Source of the DNA: JBGQOJ01 sp052119585
GTDB taxonomy: Bacteria; Pseudomonadota; Alphaproteobacteria; Rhodobacterales; Rhodobacteraceae
Direction: 5' to 3'
DNA: 64,000 bases
Assembly (NCBI RefSeq): GCF_052119585.1
Contig: NZ_JBGQOJ010000002.1
Coordinates: 1-64,000, forward strand
A program made the position numbers and the translations under genes. The notes below the pieces were generated by a model. The model made no database searches. It worked only from the letters and a program-made list of their open reading frames with translations, and was not told where the DNA came from. Positions 1-9,359 of the stretch are shown here, in pieces (within the stretch, counting starts at the first letter, position 1; each line of letters opens with the position of its first letter).

Positions 1-45
1 GACGGTGTCGAAGTGACCAACGACACCGAAAACCGCGCCGCCTGA
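1..45 (+). CDS. C-terminal tail of a gene cut by the window edge
   Basis: Frame 1 reads DGVEVTNDTENRAA and then a TGA stop at 43-45. With only 14 residues visible, neither family nor function can be assigned. It would face the minus-strand ABC gene that ends at 153. The roughly 107 bases between them show no clear terminator. It is also possible that this frame is not coding. Confidence 0.3.
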   Translation, partial: DGVEVTNDTENRAA

Positions 46-152
46 TGATGCGCGTCACCCAAATTCAAGCATAGCTCTGCCATTCCTGATGACATGCTTT
101 TTCGGCCTTCTTCACGCGGGGTTTTCAGCGCAATGGCTGCTGGACTGGGCCG

Positions 153-1211
153 CTAATCGGCCAGAACGATCAGGTCGCTGGTGGCGGCGCTGAGGTCGAT
201 CATCGTGCCGACCTTGGGCGGCGGGGCGCTGGCGCGGTTGAACGTGTCCACCGACACCATGCCGCCCGCCGTTTCGATGTTGATGCGGATGACGGAGCCA
301 AGGAAATGCACCTCTGTGATCCGACCAGGCAGCACCACATCGCGGCCCGCTGTGCGGCCCGGATGCAGCGCCTCGGGGCGCAGGGCCAGTGCAATCACCG
401 CCCCCTTTGCCGCGGCCAGCGGACGGCCCAATGACAGCGGCACGCCTGCGGCCAGAACGGCACCCGTTGCCGGATCGACGACGATGGCCTCTATCTGGTT
501 CAGCGTCCCGACAAAGGACGCGACAAAGCGGGTGGCGGGGTGGTTGTAGATCTCGAACGGGGTGCCGACCTGATCGGCCTTGCCCTGATGCATCACCACG
601 ATGCGGTCCGACATCGACAGCGCCTCTTCCTGATCGTGGGTGACGTAAATCGTTGTAATACCCAGCTTTTGCTGGATCGCGCGGATTTCTGTGCGCAGCG
701 AGATCCTGATTTTGGCGTCCAGCGCCGACAAAGGCTCATCCAGCAACAGAACCTGCGGCTGCACCGCCAGCGCGCGGGCCAGCGCCACACGCTGTTGCTG
801 CCCGCCGGACAACTGGAACGGATAGCGGTCGCCCAGTTCCGGCAGGCCGATGATGTCCAGCATCTCGGCCACGCGGTCGCGGGTCTTGGCCTTGTCGACC
901 TTGGCGACGCGCAGCCCAAAGGCGACATTCTGCGCGACGGTCAGGTTCGGAAACAACGCATAGCTTTGGAACACCATGCCGATATTGCGGTGGTTCGGGC
1001 GCAGGTTCACCACGTCCTTGCCGTCGATGCGGATCACGCCGCTGCTGGGTGTTTCGAACCCGGCCACCATCCGCAGGGTCGTTGTCTTGCCGCAGCCCGA
1101 CGGCCCGAGGAACGAGATGAACTCGCCCTTTTCGACGCTCAGGTTGAAATCCTTGACCACGCGGGTCGGGCCAAAGGATTTATCCAGATGTTCGATTTCA
1201 AGAAAGGCCAT
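153..1211 (-). CDS. ABC transporter ATP-binding protein, PotA/FbpC type
   Basis: This 352-aa protein is the ATPase of a binding-protein-dependent importer. It energises uptake from the cytoplasmic face of the inner membrane. Walker A is GPSGCGKT (36-43), the signature is LSGGQ (134-138), Walker B is VLLLDE (154-159) and the H-loop histidine is at about 192. The C-terminal ~110 residues form the TOBE/OB-type regulatory domain seen in polyamine, Fe3+ and 2-aminoethylphosphonate ATPases. Its ATG shares one base with the stop of the upstream permease, so it is the last gene of a four-gene operon. The substrate cannot be read from the ATPase; a polyamine, an organic amine, Fe3+ or a phosphonate are all compatible. 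Confidence 0.93.
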   Translation of the reverse strand: MAFLEIEHLDKSFGPTRVVKDFNLSVEKGEFISFLGPSGCGKTTTLRMVAGFETPSSGVIRIDGKDVVNLRPNHRNIGMVFQSYALFPNLTVAQNVAFGLRVAKVDKAKTRDRVAEMLDIIGLPELGDRYPFQLSGGQQQRVALARALAVQPQVLLLDEPLSALDAKIRISLRTEIRAIQQKLGITTIYVTHDQEEALSMSDRIVVMHQGKADQVGTPFEIYNHPATRFVASFVGTLNQIEAIVVDPATGAVLAAGVPLSLGRPLAAAKGAVIALALRPEALHPGRTAGRDVVLPGRITEVHFLGSVIRINIETAGGMVSVDTFNRASAPPPKVGTMIDLSAATSDLIVLAD

Positions 1212-1999
1212 CAGCGCTGTGCTTTCGTATGAGTAGAGAACCGGGTGACAAGCTGGATCAGCCCCATGCAGGCCCAGGTTATGCCAAAGGAGATCACCGC
1301 AAGGGCGGCCGGTTCATAGGCGCGGTTCGCACCGATAAGTTGCAGGTAGGGGCCAAAGGCGGGACGGTTCAGCAGGGCTGCCATGACGAATTCGCCGATT
1401 ACGATGGCAAAGGTCAGGAACGCCCCCGACAGCACCGCGACCAGCACATTGGGCAGGATCACCCGCGCAAGGATGATGGGCCAGCCCGCGCCAAGACTTT
1501 GTGCCGCCTCGGTCAGGGTGCGCACGTCGATGGTGCGCAATCCGGTGTCGACCGCGCGATACATATAAGGCAGCGACAGGGTGGCATAGCCGAACATCAG
1601 CAGGATATTGGTGCCCATCGCCGTTCCCGTCATCGGCAACAGCGACGAGGTGTTGAACATGCGGATATAGCCGAACACGATGACGATCGGCGGGATGACC
1701 AGCGGCAGCAGCGTCACGAATTCCAGCAGCGGGCGCAGGCGGGGCAGGCGCAGGCGCACCCAATAGGCGGTCGGCACCACCAGCAGCACGCCAAAGACGA
1801 TGGTGAACACCGCCATCAGCACCGAATAGCCAAAGGTCTGCTGAAAGCGCGGGTCCTCCAGCACGGCGCGGTAGGCGTCGAACGAATATTCCCCGCGCCG
1901 CATCCGCAACGAGAATTCAAGCGTGCCCAGCAGCGGCAGGATGAAATAGGTGAAACCGGCGGCAAGCGCCAGCCAGGACCAAAAGCGTGTCGGTTTCAT
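1211..1999 (-). CDS. ABC transporter permease (second inner-membrane subunit)
   Basis: 262 aa starting MKPTRFWSWLALAAG, with about six hydrophobic segments. It carries the EAA-type cytoplasmic loop (EAAQSLGAGWP...ILPN, around residues 160-185) that docks on the ATPase. Length and topology fit the PotC/FbpB-type family. I chose the ATG at 1999 because it overlaps the stop of the preceding permease as ATGA. The open frame continues to 2824, but the upstream part is only a shadow of the other permease. It is translationally coupled to the ATPase downstream. Confidence 0.9.
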   Translation of the reverse strand: MKPTRFWSWLALAAGFTYFILPLLGTLEFSLRMRRGEYSFDAYRAVLEDPRFQQTFGYSVLMAVFTIVFGVLLVVPTAYWVRLRLPRLRPLLEFVTLLPLVIPPIVIVFGYIRMFNTSSLLPMTGTAMGTNILLMFGYATLSLPYMYRAVDTGLRTIDVRTLTEAAQSLGAGWPIILARVILPNVLVAVLSGAFLTFAIVIGEFVMAALLNRPAFGPYLQLIGANRAYEPAALAVISFGITWACMGLIQLVTRFSTHTKAQR

Positions 2000-2871
2000 C
2001 TGATCCACCTTTCGGACCGGGTGCGCAGCCAGACATAGACCCCGTTGGCGATGCCGGTGATGACGATCATCCCGAAGGCCAGCGCATAGCCCAGATGCGG
2101 GTCTTGCAGCACGTCGCCCCTGATCTGCGCGAACAGCACGATCGGCACAATGGACAGCGACGATCCGGTCAGCGCATAGGCGGTGGCCACCGCGCCAAAG
2201 GCATTGGCGAACAAAAGGGCGAAGGTGCCCAGCAGGGCGGGGAACAGGATCGGCAGGGCCACCATGCGCCAGTATTGCGGGCCGGTGGCCCCCAGAATGG
2301 TCGCGGCCTCTTTCCATTCGCGCTTCAACCCGTCCAGCGCGGGGGTGATGATCAGGATCATCAGCGGGATCTGGAAGAACAGGTAAACCAGCGTCAGCCC
2401 CCAAAAGCTGAGCAGGTTGAACCCCATCGCGTAGATATTGATGCCGAACCAGCTTTTCAGCATGACGGTGACAAGACCCAGCCGCCCCAGCGTCGCCAGA
2501 AACGCAAAGGCCAGCGGCACGCCGGCAAAGTTCGATGCGACGCCGGAAAACGTCAGCAACGGCCCGCGCAGCCATTTCGGCAGGTTGCCCAGCGTCACGG
2601 CGGCCGCGACGGCAAAGCCGATCACGCAGCCCAGAAACGCCGAGGCGACCGATATTTTGATGGAAATCCAGTAGGATGCCATGATCGAGGCGGTAAACAG
2701 CCCCGCGATATTGGCCAAGGTGAACCCGCCATCGGCAGTGCGAAAGGCGCCGACAACGATATACATCGTGGGCAGGATCAGGAACAGCGCGGCAAAGATC
2801 GTGAAGGGTGCGATGCCCAGCCAATGCAGCGGAAGGCGCGCCCGCGCTGCGGCGGGGGGATCGTTTGGCAT
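1996..2871 (-). CDS. ABC transporter permease (first inner-membrane subunit)
   Basis: 291 aa with a short charged N-terminus (MPNDPPAAARARLPLHW) followed by about six membrane segments and an EAA loop (KEAATILGATGP..., around 205-225). It is the PotB-like partner of the next permease, and the two overlap by four bases (ATGA). A stem-loop at 2917-2947 separates it from the binding-protein gene upstream. That spacing is common where binding protein is made in excess over membrane subunits. Confidence 0.9.
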   Translation of the reverse strand: MPNDPPAAARARLPLHWLGIAPFTIFAALFLILPTMYIVVGAFRTADGGFTLANIAGLFTASIMASYWISIKISVASAFLGCVIGFAVAAAVTLGNLPKWLRGPLLTFSGVASNFAGVPLAFAFLATLGRLGLVTVMLKSWFGINIYAMGFNLLSFWGLTLVYLFFQIPLMILIITPALDGLKREWKEAATILGATGPQYWRMVALPILFPALLGTFALLFANAFGAVATAYALTGSSLSIVPIVLFAQIRGDVLQDPHLGYALAFGMIVITGIANGVYVWLRTRSERWIR

Positions 2872-2916
2872 GCGTCAGTCCTGTCTGTGGCGGTCACTGT
2901 CCGGTGGCAACAAAAT

Positions 2917-2947
2917 CGCCTGCCCCCTTTGTGCAAAGGGGCAGGCG
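2917..2947 (-). terminator. Terminator/attenuator-like stem-loop between binding protein and permeases
   Basis: Read on the minus strand, CGCCTGCCCCTTTG pairs with CAAAGGGGGCAGGCG (one bulged base) around a two- to four-base loop, and ATTTTG follows. It lies in the 95-base gap after the binding-protein stop (2967) and before the permease start (2871). A leaky terminator or an RNA-stabilising hairpin would both lower permease expression relative to binding protein. The structure is seen; the role is inferred. Confidence 0.6.
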
Positions 2948-2966
2948 GGTGGGGTGGGTCTAGGGA

Positions 2967-4073
2967 TTACTGGACGTTCGCGCCGACAACGGCATCCCAA
3001 CCCGCGGTTACGGATTCCTTGTTCGCCGACTGCTCGTCCAGCGTCGGGAAATAGGCCGCTTCATAGGATGCGGCGGGTGGCAGCGCGTCCAACACGTCCT
3101 GCGGGATCACGCCGCGTGCGGCCATGTCGTTGAACCGGATCGGGTGGCAGTATCCCTTCAGCCAAAGGCCCTGTCCCTCGTCCGAATACAGATACTCCAT
3201 CCACAGTTTCGCGGCGCTGGGGTGTGGGGCATAGGCGCTGATCGCCTGCACGTAAACACCGGCCAGAACGCCGGACGCGGGCACCACAACCTCGACCGGC
3301 GGGTTGCCGTTCAGCGTGTCGCGGGTTGCAAGGGCGTTATAGTCCCACTGGATGACAATCGGGGTCGCGCCCTGTGCCAATGTGCCGGCCTTGCCGATCA
3401 CGGGCACAAAGTTGCCGACCTTGTTCATCTCGGCAAAGAACTCCAGTCCCTTGTCGCCAGAGTCTTTTCCGGCTGCGCCACCGGCAGCCATACCGGCGGC
3501 CATCACACCCAGAATGGCCTGATTGGAGGCGCGCGGATCACCGGCAAGCGCGACCGAAGCGGCATATTCGGGCTTCAGCAGGTCAGACCAGTCGGCGGGC
3601 ACGTTTTCCACAATGTCCTTGTTCACAGCAAACGACAGAACGCCGTAATAGTCGCCATACCAGAACCCGTCCGCGTCTTTCGCGGAATCGGGGATCGAAT
3701 CCCATGTCGAGACCTTGTAGGGCTGGATCAGGCCCTCGTCCTTGGCGGCGGGACCATAGGCAAAGCCCACGTCGATCACGTCGGGCGCTTGTGGGCCTGT
3801 GTTGTCCTTGTTGGCGCGGATCGCTTCCAGCTCGTCGGCAGAGCCGGCATCGGGGTTCAGTTCGTTGATGGTGATTTCGGGGTATTTTGCCTTGAACCCG
3901 TCGATCACGGCACCGTAGCCGCACCAGTCGTGGGGCAGGGCGATTGTTGTCAGCTGGCCTTCGGCCTTTGCCGCAGCCACAAGCTCGTCCATGGACTGGG
4001 CCATTGCGGTCGTGGCAAGCAGAACGGCCATGCCGGTCGTCAGTGCGAGTTTAATCTTGCTGGACATGTTCAT
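2967..4073 (-). CDS. Periplasmic solute-binding protein of the ABC importer
   Basis: 368 aa with a Sec signal peptide (MNMSSKIKLALTTGMAVLL, predicted cleavage after AMA, residue ~25) and an SBP_bac_6/Fe3+-type binding fold. It is the first gene of the importer operon and delivers ligand to the two permeases. The protein has a WCGYG segment near residue 52 and a WDYNALATRD segment that probably lines the ligand site. It lacks the paired tyrosine motif I would expect of a classical ferric-binding protein, so an organic substrate is more likely. GGGA lies just ahead of the ATG at 4073; a second in-frame ATG at 4067 is also possible. Confidence 0.88.
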   Translation of the reverse strand: MNMSSKIKLALTTGMAVLLATTAMAQSMDELVAAAKAEGQLTTIALPHDWCGYGAVIDGFKAKYPEITINELNPDAGSADELEAIRANKDNTGPQAPDVIDVGFAYGPAAKDEGLIQPYKVSTWDSIPDSAKDADGFWYGDYYGVLSFAVNKDIVENVPADWSDLLKPEYAASVALAGDPRASNQAILGVMAAGMAAGGAAGKDSGDKGLEFFAEMNKVGNFVPVIGKAGTLAQGATPIVIQWDYNALATRDTLNGNPPVEVVVPASGVLAGVYVQAISAYAPHPSAAKLWMEYLYSDEGQGLWLKGYCHPIRFNDMAARGVIPQDVLDALPPAASYEAAYFPTLDEQSANKESVTAGWDAVVGANVQ

Positions 4074-4267
4074 GTATCCCTAAAAATGAATGCAGAGGGT
4101 TTGGCCCCCAGTGCTGTGTTTCTTGGCTCGTTTGGTTCAGTGCGGGGCCTGCCGGAAAGTGGCGGTATGCCGTCACGGGCGACCTAAGTGCCGCCCATGA
4201 CTACTAAATTAAGGGTGTAACAGCGACGTGACATTCAACATGTATCTGGCGTTCATTACCATGAAAT
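4074..4267 (-). promoter_or_regulatory. Intergenic leader of the ABC importer operon
   Basis: This 194-base gap lies between the alcohol dehydrogenase stop (4268) and the binding-protein start (4073). It is more AT-rich than the flanking genes near 4195-4275. It probably carries the importer promoter, because the gap is much longer than the overlaps elsewhere in the block. I see no clear terminator hairpin or convincing operator. Confidence 0.35.
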
Positions 4268-5413
4268 TCACATGCAGGCATCAAATAGCGCACGGGTGTT
4301 TTCATGCGTCATTTCCACCGGATTGCCGCCACAGGACGGGTCCTGCATCGCCATTGCGGTCAGCTCGTCCAACCTTGATGTCTCGACACCCATGGCGGTC
4401 AGGGTTTCGGGGATGTTGAATTCCGCCCGCATTGCCATGACGCGGTCATAGAAGCCGTCGAACCCGCCCTTGATCCCCAGATAGGCGGCGGCCAACTCGA
4501 TACGCTCTTCGATGGCGGGGCGGTTGAACCGCAGGACGGCGGGCATGACCACGGCGTTGGTGGTGCCGTGATGCGTCCCGTAGACGGCCCCTACGGGATG
4601 GGACAGCGAATGGATCGCGCCCAGACCTTTCTGGAACGCAACAGCGCCCATGGCGGCGGCCGACATCATGTGCGCGCGCGCCTCGATGTCGGTGGGCGTG
4701 GCATAGGCGCGGGACAGGTTCCCGGTCACAAGGCGCATCCCCTCTAGCGCGATGCCCTGCGACATCGGGTGATAGAAGGGGCTGCAATAGGCCTCCAGAC
4801 AATGGGCGAAGGCGTCCATGCCGGTGCCTGCGGTTATGAATTTAGGCATGCCGACGGTCAGTTCGGGGTCGCAGATCGTCACCACGGGCAGCAGTTTGGG
4901 GTGAAAGATGATCTTTTTCACATGGGTGACGGAATTCGTCAGAACGCCGGCGCGGCCCACCTCGGACCCGGTGCCCGCAGTTGTGGGCACGGCGATGATC
5001 GGGGCGATGGCGCCTGCATCCGCGCGGGTCCACCAGTCGTCCACATCCTCGAAATCCCAGACCGGGCGGGTCTGACCCGACATAAAGGCGATCAGCTTGC
5101 CCAGATCCAGCGCAGAGCCACCGCCAAAGGCCACGACGCCGTCGTGCCCGCCCGCAGCATAAACCGCCAGACCCGCCGCAAGGTTCACTTCGTTCGGGTT
5201 GGGATCAACGTCGGAAAACACCGCATGTCCCAGACCGGCGGCGTCCAGAATGCCAAGCGCCTGCGCAGTGATCGGAAGTGTCGACAGTGCCTTGTCGGTC
5301 ACCAGAAGCGGCTTTTTCATACCCGCAGCGGCACAGGCGGCGGGCAGTTCCGCCACGCGCCCCGCGCCGAATTTGATCGCGGTGGGGTAGGACCAGTTTA
5401 CATTCGGACTCAT
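4268..5413 (-). CDS. Iron-containing (group III) alcohol dehydrogenase
   Basis: 381 aa, the usual length of the FucO/AdhB/GbsB family of NAD(P)-dependent dehydrogenases. The nucleotide-binding GGGSALDLGK is at 97-106. The expected metal ligands are present: D200 and H204 in GMDAFAHCLEAY, then H268 and H282. It interconverts a primary alcohol and an aldehyde. Its ATG (5413) overlaps the stop of the aldehyde dehydrogenase as ATGA, so the two are translationally coupled and probably consecutive in one pathway: alcohol to aldehyde to acid. The substrate is not evident. Context suggests an amino alcohol or its gamma-glutamyl amide. Confidence 0.88.
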   Translation of the reverse strand: MSPNVNWSYPTAIKFGAGRVAELPAACAAAGMKKPLLVTDKALSTLPITAQALGILDAAGLGHAVFSDVDPNPNEVNLAAGLAVYAAGGHDGVVAFGGGSALDLGKLIAFMSGQTRPVWDFEDVDDWWTRADAGAIAPIIAVPTTAGTGSEVGRAGVLTNSVTHVKKIIFHPKLLPVVTICDPELTVGMPKFITAGTGMDAFAHCLEAYCSPFYHPMSQGIALEGMRLVTGNLSRAYATPTDIEARAHMMSAAAMGAVAFQKGLGAIHSLSHPVGAVYGTHHGTTNAVVMPAVLRFNRPAIEERIELAAAYLGIKGGFDGFYDRVMAMRAEFNIPETLTAMGVETSRLDELTAMAMQDPSCGGNPVEMTHENTRALFDACM

Positions 5414-6798
5414 TTCGTCACCTTCTTGAGATGGTAGGATTTCGGCCGCGTGATCGAGTGAAAACCAAGCACGCCCATTGCGCCGCCGCGACCTGTGTCC
5501 TTGCAGCCGGTCCAGCACAATGCGGGATCGACATAATCGCAACGGTTCATGAAGATCGTGCCGAATTCTATCCGGTTCCCGACGCTTGCCGCGCGGCCGG
5601 CGTCGCCTGTCCAAAGGGATGCGGTCAACCCGTAGGGGCTGTCGTTCATCAGCGTGATCGCCTCGGCGTCGTCTTTGACCTTCATGATGCCGACAACGGG
5701 GCCAAAACTTTCCTCTCGCATCACCCGCATGGCATGGGTGACGTTGGTCAGGATCTGCGGCGCAAGATAGGCGCCGCCGTCATCGGCGGGAAACAGGGCG
5801 GGGTCGATCAGGGCTGTGGCACCCTGCGCGATCGCCTCGGCGGTCTGGGCGCGCACGGTCGCGGCAAAGCGGGCGTTGGCCATCGGGCCGATGGTGCTGT
5901 CGGCGTCAAAGGGGTTTCCTAGCTTTAACGCCTTCACCCAAATCACTGATTTTGCTACAAAATCATCATACAGGCTTTCGTGGACATAGATCCGTTCGAT
6001 CCCGCAGCAGCATTGACCGGCGTTGAACATCGCGCCGTCCATCAGGCTGTCAACGGCGGCGTCCAGATCGGCGTCATCCATGACATAGCCCGGGTCCTTG
6101 CCGCCCAATTCCAGCCCCATCGCCGTGAACGTGCCCGCAGCGGCGCGTTCCATCGCCTGCCCGCCCGCGACCGATCCGGTGAAGTTGACAAAGTCAAAGG
6201 CGCGGTCGCCGATCAGGGTTTCGGTGGTGCCGTGGTCCAGAACGACATTCTGGAATATATCCGCGGGCACACCGCCCTCGTGCATGGCCTGCGCCAGACG
6301 CTCGCCCACCAGCAGGGTCTGGCTGGCGTGTTTCAGCACCACGGCATTACCCGCGATCAGGGCGGGGACGATGGTGTTGATCGCCGTCAGGTAGGGGTAG
6401 TTCCAGGGCGCAAGGATGAACACGACGCCCTGTGGCGCACGTTCGATCCGGCGGTCAAAGCGGTCGCTGCTCTCAACAACGGTGGGGGCAAGGGCGGCCT
6501 CGGCGATGCTGCACAGATAGTCGGTGCGTTCGTTCACGCCGCCGAATTCGCCGCCATAGCGTGTGGGGCGGCCCATTTGCCAGGCCAGTTCCTCGATGAT
6601 GGCGTCCTTATGCGCGTTCAGCGCGGCAACGCCCGCCTTCACACAGGCGATACGCTCGGCAAGCGGCCGCACGGCCCAGTTGGCTTGTGCCGCACGGGCG
6701 CGGGCCACGCAGACCCTGGCCGCGTCAAGCGACAGCGCGGGGCGTTCGGCGTAGACCGTGCCATCCACCGGCGAGATACATTGGATCATTTTTGTCAT
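5410..6798 (-). CDS. NAD(P)-dependent aldehyde dehydrogenase
   Basis: 462 aa of the ALDH superfamily. It oxidises an aldehyde to a carboxylate in the cytoplasm. Visible motifs are APWNYPY (cofactor/oxyanion region), LELGGKDPGYV with the general-base glutamate, and FNAGQCCCGIERIYV with the catalytic cysteine. I chose the ATG at 6798 because GGAGAGA lies 5 bases upstream; an earlier in-frame ATG (6816) has no such site. The gene sits between the alcohol dehydrogenase (overlapping) and the glutamine-synthetase-like gene, as in operons that gamma-glutamylate an amine before oxidation. Confidence 0.9.
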   Translation of the reverse strand: MTKMIQCISPVDGTVYAERPALSLDAARVCVARARAAQANWAVRPLAERIACVKAGVAALNAHKDAIIEELAWQMGRPTRYGGEFGGVNERTDYLCSIAEAALAPTVVESSDRFDRRIERAPQGVVFILAPWNYPYLTAINTIVPALIAGNAVVLKHASQTLLVGERLAQAMHEGGVPADIFQNVVLDHGTTETLIGDRAFDFVNFTGSVAGGQAMERAAAGTFTAMGLELGGKDPGYVMDDADLDAAVDSLMDGAMFNAGQCCCGIERIYVHESLYDDFVAKSVIWVKALKLGNPFDADSTIGPMANARFAATVRAQTAEAIAQGATALIDPALFPADDGGAYLAPQILTNVTHAMRVMREESFGPVVGIMKVKDDAEAITLMNDSPYGLTASLWTGDAGRAASVGNRIEFGTIFMNRCDYVDPALCWTGCKDTGRGGAMGVLGFHSITRPKSYHLKKVTK

Positions 6799-6840
6799 GT
6801 CAGTCTCTCCATGCACGGACGGGTGCCCGCGCGGTATGTG

Positions 6841-8205
6841 TCAGGCGCGTTCCAGACCGCGCTGGATTTCCCAGTCGGTCACAACGCGGTTCTGTTCTTC
6901 GATCTCCCACATCGCGGCGCGATGATAATGGTCGATAACGTTATCCCCCAGGGCATCCCGCAGCATGGCGGACCCGTGCATCAGCGCGGCCGCCTCGCCC
7001 AGCGTGCGCGGCACGTCACGGGCGGCGCCCGCCTCGTAGATATCACCGCCGATGCCGGGTTCCAGCGGCATCTTCTGCTCGATCCCGTCAAGCCCCGCAG
7101 CCAGCAGGGCGGCCATGGCCAGATAGGGGTTCAGGTCTGCGCCGCCGATCCGGCATTCCACGCGCACGCCTTTGGTGCCGTCGCCGCACACGCGAAAGCC
7201 TGCGGTGCGGTTGTCGATGCTCCACACCGCCTTGGTCGGCGCGAACAGTCCGACGACAAAGCGTTTGTAGCTGTTGACATAGGGCGCAAGGAAATACGTC
7301 AGGTCGCGGGCATGGGCCAATTGCCCCGCGATGTAGTGACGCATCAGGTCCGACATGCCGTGTTCGGCGGCCTCGTCGTAGAACGCGTTGCGCCCGTCGC
7401 GCCACAGCGACTGGTGCACATGGCTGGACGATCCCGCGCGGTCGTGGTGGTATTTCGCCATGAATGTCGCGGCAAGCCCTTGGGAATGCGCGATTTCCTT
7501 GACGCCGTTCTTGGTGATGGCGTGCATGTCGGCAGTGTCGAGCGCATCGGAATACTTGACGTTGATCTCTTCCTGACCCGCCTCTGCCTCTCCCTTTGAG
7601 CACTCGACGGGAATGCCCGCGTCATACAGGCCGTTGCGGATGGCGCGCATGACGCCTTCCTCTTTTGTGGTGCCGAAAATGCCGTAGTCGATGTTGTAGC
7701 GGCCCAATGTTTTCAGGTCGCGGTAGCCTGCGTCGAACAGGGCGTCATAGCTTTGTTCGAACAGGAAAAACTCCAGCTCTGTCGCCATATAGGGCGTCAG
7801 GCCCAATGCCTTGGCCCGCGCGATCTGGCGTTTCAGCACGGCGCGGGGGGCATGGGGGATGTCCTGATGGGTGTGGTGGTCCAGCACATCGCACATCACA
7901 AGTGCAGTCGCGGGCAGCCACGGAATGCGGCGGATGGTGGCCAGATCGGGCTTCATCACATAGTCGCCATAGCCCGCCTTCCAACTGGTCGAGGCATAGC
8001 CCTGCACGGTTGCCATTTCCAGATCGGTGGCCAGCAGGTAGTTGCAACAATGGGTTTCCTCGAACCCGCTGTCCAGAAAGTGCCGCGCATGAAAGCGTTT
8101 GCCCATCAGGCGGCCCTGCATATCGACGATGCAGGTCAGAACCGTGTCGATTTCGCCGGACCCAACCGCCTGTTTCAATGCGTCGAACGTCAGATTTGCG
8201 GGCAT
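6841..8205 (-). CDS. Glutamine-synthetase-like gamma-glutamyl-amide ligase
   Basis: 454 aa of the GlnA superfamily with a short N-terminal beta-grasp region and the catalytic domain. Motifs include ATELEFFLF (metal glutamate), GQEEINVKYSDAL, HVHQSL, NSYKR and VECRIGGADLNPYLAMAA. The family includes true glutamine synthetase, PuuA (gamma-glutamylputrescine), IpuC (isopropylamide) and GmaS (methylamide). A flanking alcohol and aldehyde dehydrogenase and two transporters argue for an amine-activating ligase rather than the housekeeping enzyme. GGGAGAGG lies four bases ahead of the ATG. The amine substrate is not known from sequence. Confidence 0.85.
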   Translation of the reverse strand: MPANLTFDALKQAVGSGEIDTVLTCIVDMQGRLMGKRFHARHFLDSGFEETHCCNYLLATDLEMATVQGYASTSWKAGYGDYVMKPDLATIRRIPWLPATALVMCDVLDHHTHQDIPHAPRAVLKRQIARAKALGLTPYMATELEFFLFEQSYDALFDAGYRDLKTLGRYNIDYGIFGTTKEEGVMRAIRNGLYDAGIPVECSKGEAEAGQEEINVKYSDALDTADMHAITKNGVKEIAHSQGLAATFMAKYHHDRAGSSSHVHQSLWRDGRNAFYDEAAEHGMSDLMRHYIAGQLAHARDLTYFLAPYVNSYKRFVVGLFAPTKAVWSIDNRTAGFRVCGDGTKGVRVECRIGGADLNPYLAMAALLAAGLDGIEQKMPLEPGIGGDIYEAGAARDVPRTLGEAAALMHGSAMLRDALGDNVIDHYHRAAMWEIEEQNRVVTDWEIQRGLERA

Positions 8206-8277
8206 TTCGCCTCTCCCATTCCAGTGGTGCAGGGCGCGACCCGCTGGCCGCGCCCCGTTGGTTATGTAACGCTGGAT

Positions 8278-9312
8278 TTATGTATAGCGGTAGGGGCGTC
8301 CGGCCTTTTCCATCGCCTCGTTATAGGCCTTCAGAATGCCGACGATCTTGGCCTTCAGCGGGCTTTCGGCGGCGATTTCATCCCAGAACACACGGGCCTC
8401 GGCCTCTACGGTTGCCCATTCGGCATCGGGGATCGTGGTCAGGGACAGTTCTGTGCCCTCGACCCGCAGGCGTGCCTCGCCGCCCCAATACCAGTGCTGG
8501 CGATAGTAATGAGAGCTGTCGAAGCAGACGCGCACCATTTCCTGAAGGTGGTCCGGCAATTCATTCCAGCGGTCCATATTGGCGAAGAACGATCCGCACC
8601 ATGCGCCCGAGATGTTGTTGGTCAGAAAGTGGTTTGTGACCTTGGACCAGCCGACGGTGTAATCCTCGGTGATGCCGGACCATGCGATCCCGTCCAGTTC
8701 GCCGGTTTGCAGCGCGACCTCGATGTCCTCCCATGGCAGGGTGACCGGCACGACGCCGAAACGGGTCAGGAAACGGCCCGCCGTCGGGAAGGTAAAGATG
8801 CGCTTGCCCTTCAGGTCCTCAAGGCTGTTGATCGGGTCTTTGGTGGCAAAGTTGCAGGGGTCCCAGGCCCCGGCAGAGATGTGCTTGACCCCGACTTTGG
8901 CGTATTCCTCGGCCCAGATCTCGCCCAGTCCCCATTGGTTGAACAGCACCGGCACATCCAGCGAATAGCGGCTGGCAAAGGGAAAATAGCCGCCGAACAC
9001 CGTGACTTCGGTGGGCGAGGCCATGCTGTCGTCGTCGGACTGCACCGCGTCGATGGTGCCCTTTTGCATGGCGCGGAACAATTCGCCGGTGGGGACCAGC
9101 TGATCGGCGTAGTATAGCTCGATCTCCATCTGGCCCTGCGCGATCTTGTTGAAGCTGTCGATCGCGGGCTTGATCACATGCTCGCCCAATGCGGCCCCCG
9201 CATAGGTCTGCAACCGCCATTTGATCGGGGCCTGCGCGTTCACCGCAGGGGCGGCAAGGGTGGCCGCGCCGATTGCGGCGCCGCTGGTCAGGAACTTGCG
9301 TCTTGTGGTCAT
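8278..9312 (-). CDS. TRAP transporter substrate-binding protein (DctP/TakP type)
   Basis: 344 aa. It opens with a twin-arginine signal peptide (TTRRKFLTSG..., cleavage near VNA-QAP), so it is probably exported folded through Tat. The mature part is a DctP-family periplasmic receptor that hands an organic anion or zwitterion to the membrane subunits. The start at 9312 is the ATG directly before the twin-arginine motif; the longer open frame (to 9390) runs into the dctM gene. It is the third of three TRAP genes and may share the mRNA with the ligase downstream (gap 72 bases). Confidence 0.9.
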   Translation of the reverse strand: MTTRRKFLTSGAAIGAATLAAPAVNAQAPIKWRLQTYAGAALGEHVIKPAIDSFNKIAQGQMEIELYYADQLVPTGELFRAMQKGTIDAVQSDDDSMASPTEVTVFGGYFPFASRYSLDVPVLFNQWGLGEIWAEEYAKVGVKHISAGAWDPCNFATKDPINSLEDLKGKRIFTFPTAGRFLTRFGVVPVTLPWEDIEVALQTGELDGIAWSGITEDYTVGWSKVTNHFLTNNISGAWCGSFFANMDRWNELPDHLQEMVRVCFDSSHYYRQHWYWGGEARLRVEGTELSLTTIPDAEWATVEAEARVFWDEIAAESPLKAKIVGILKAYNEAMEKAGRPYRYT

Positions 9313-9359
9313 TGTCTTACTCCTTGTTGGTGAAAAGGGGTGCCCATTCGGGCTTATTG

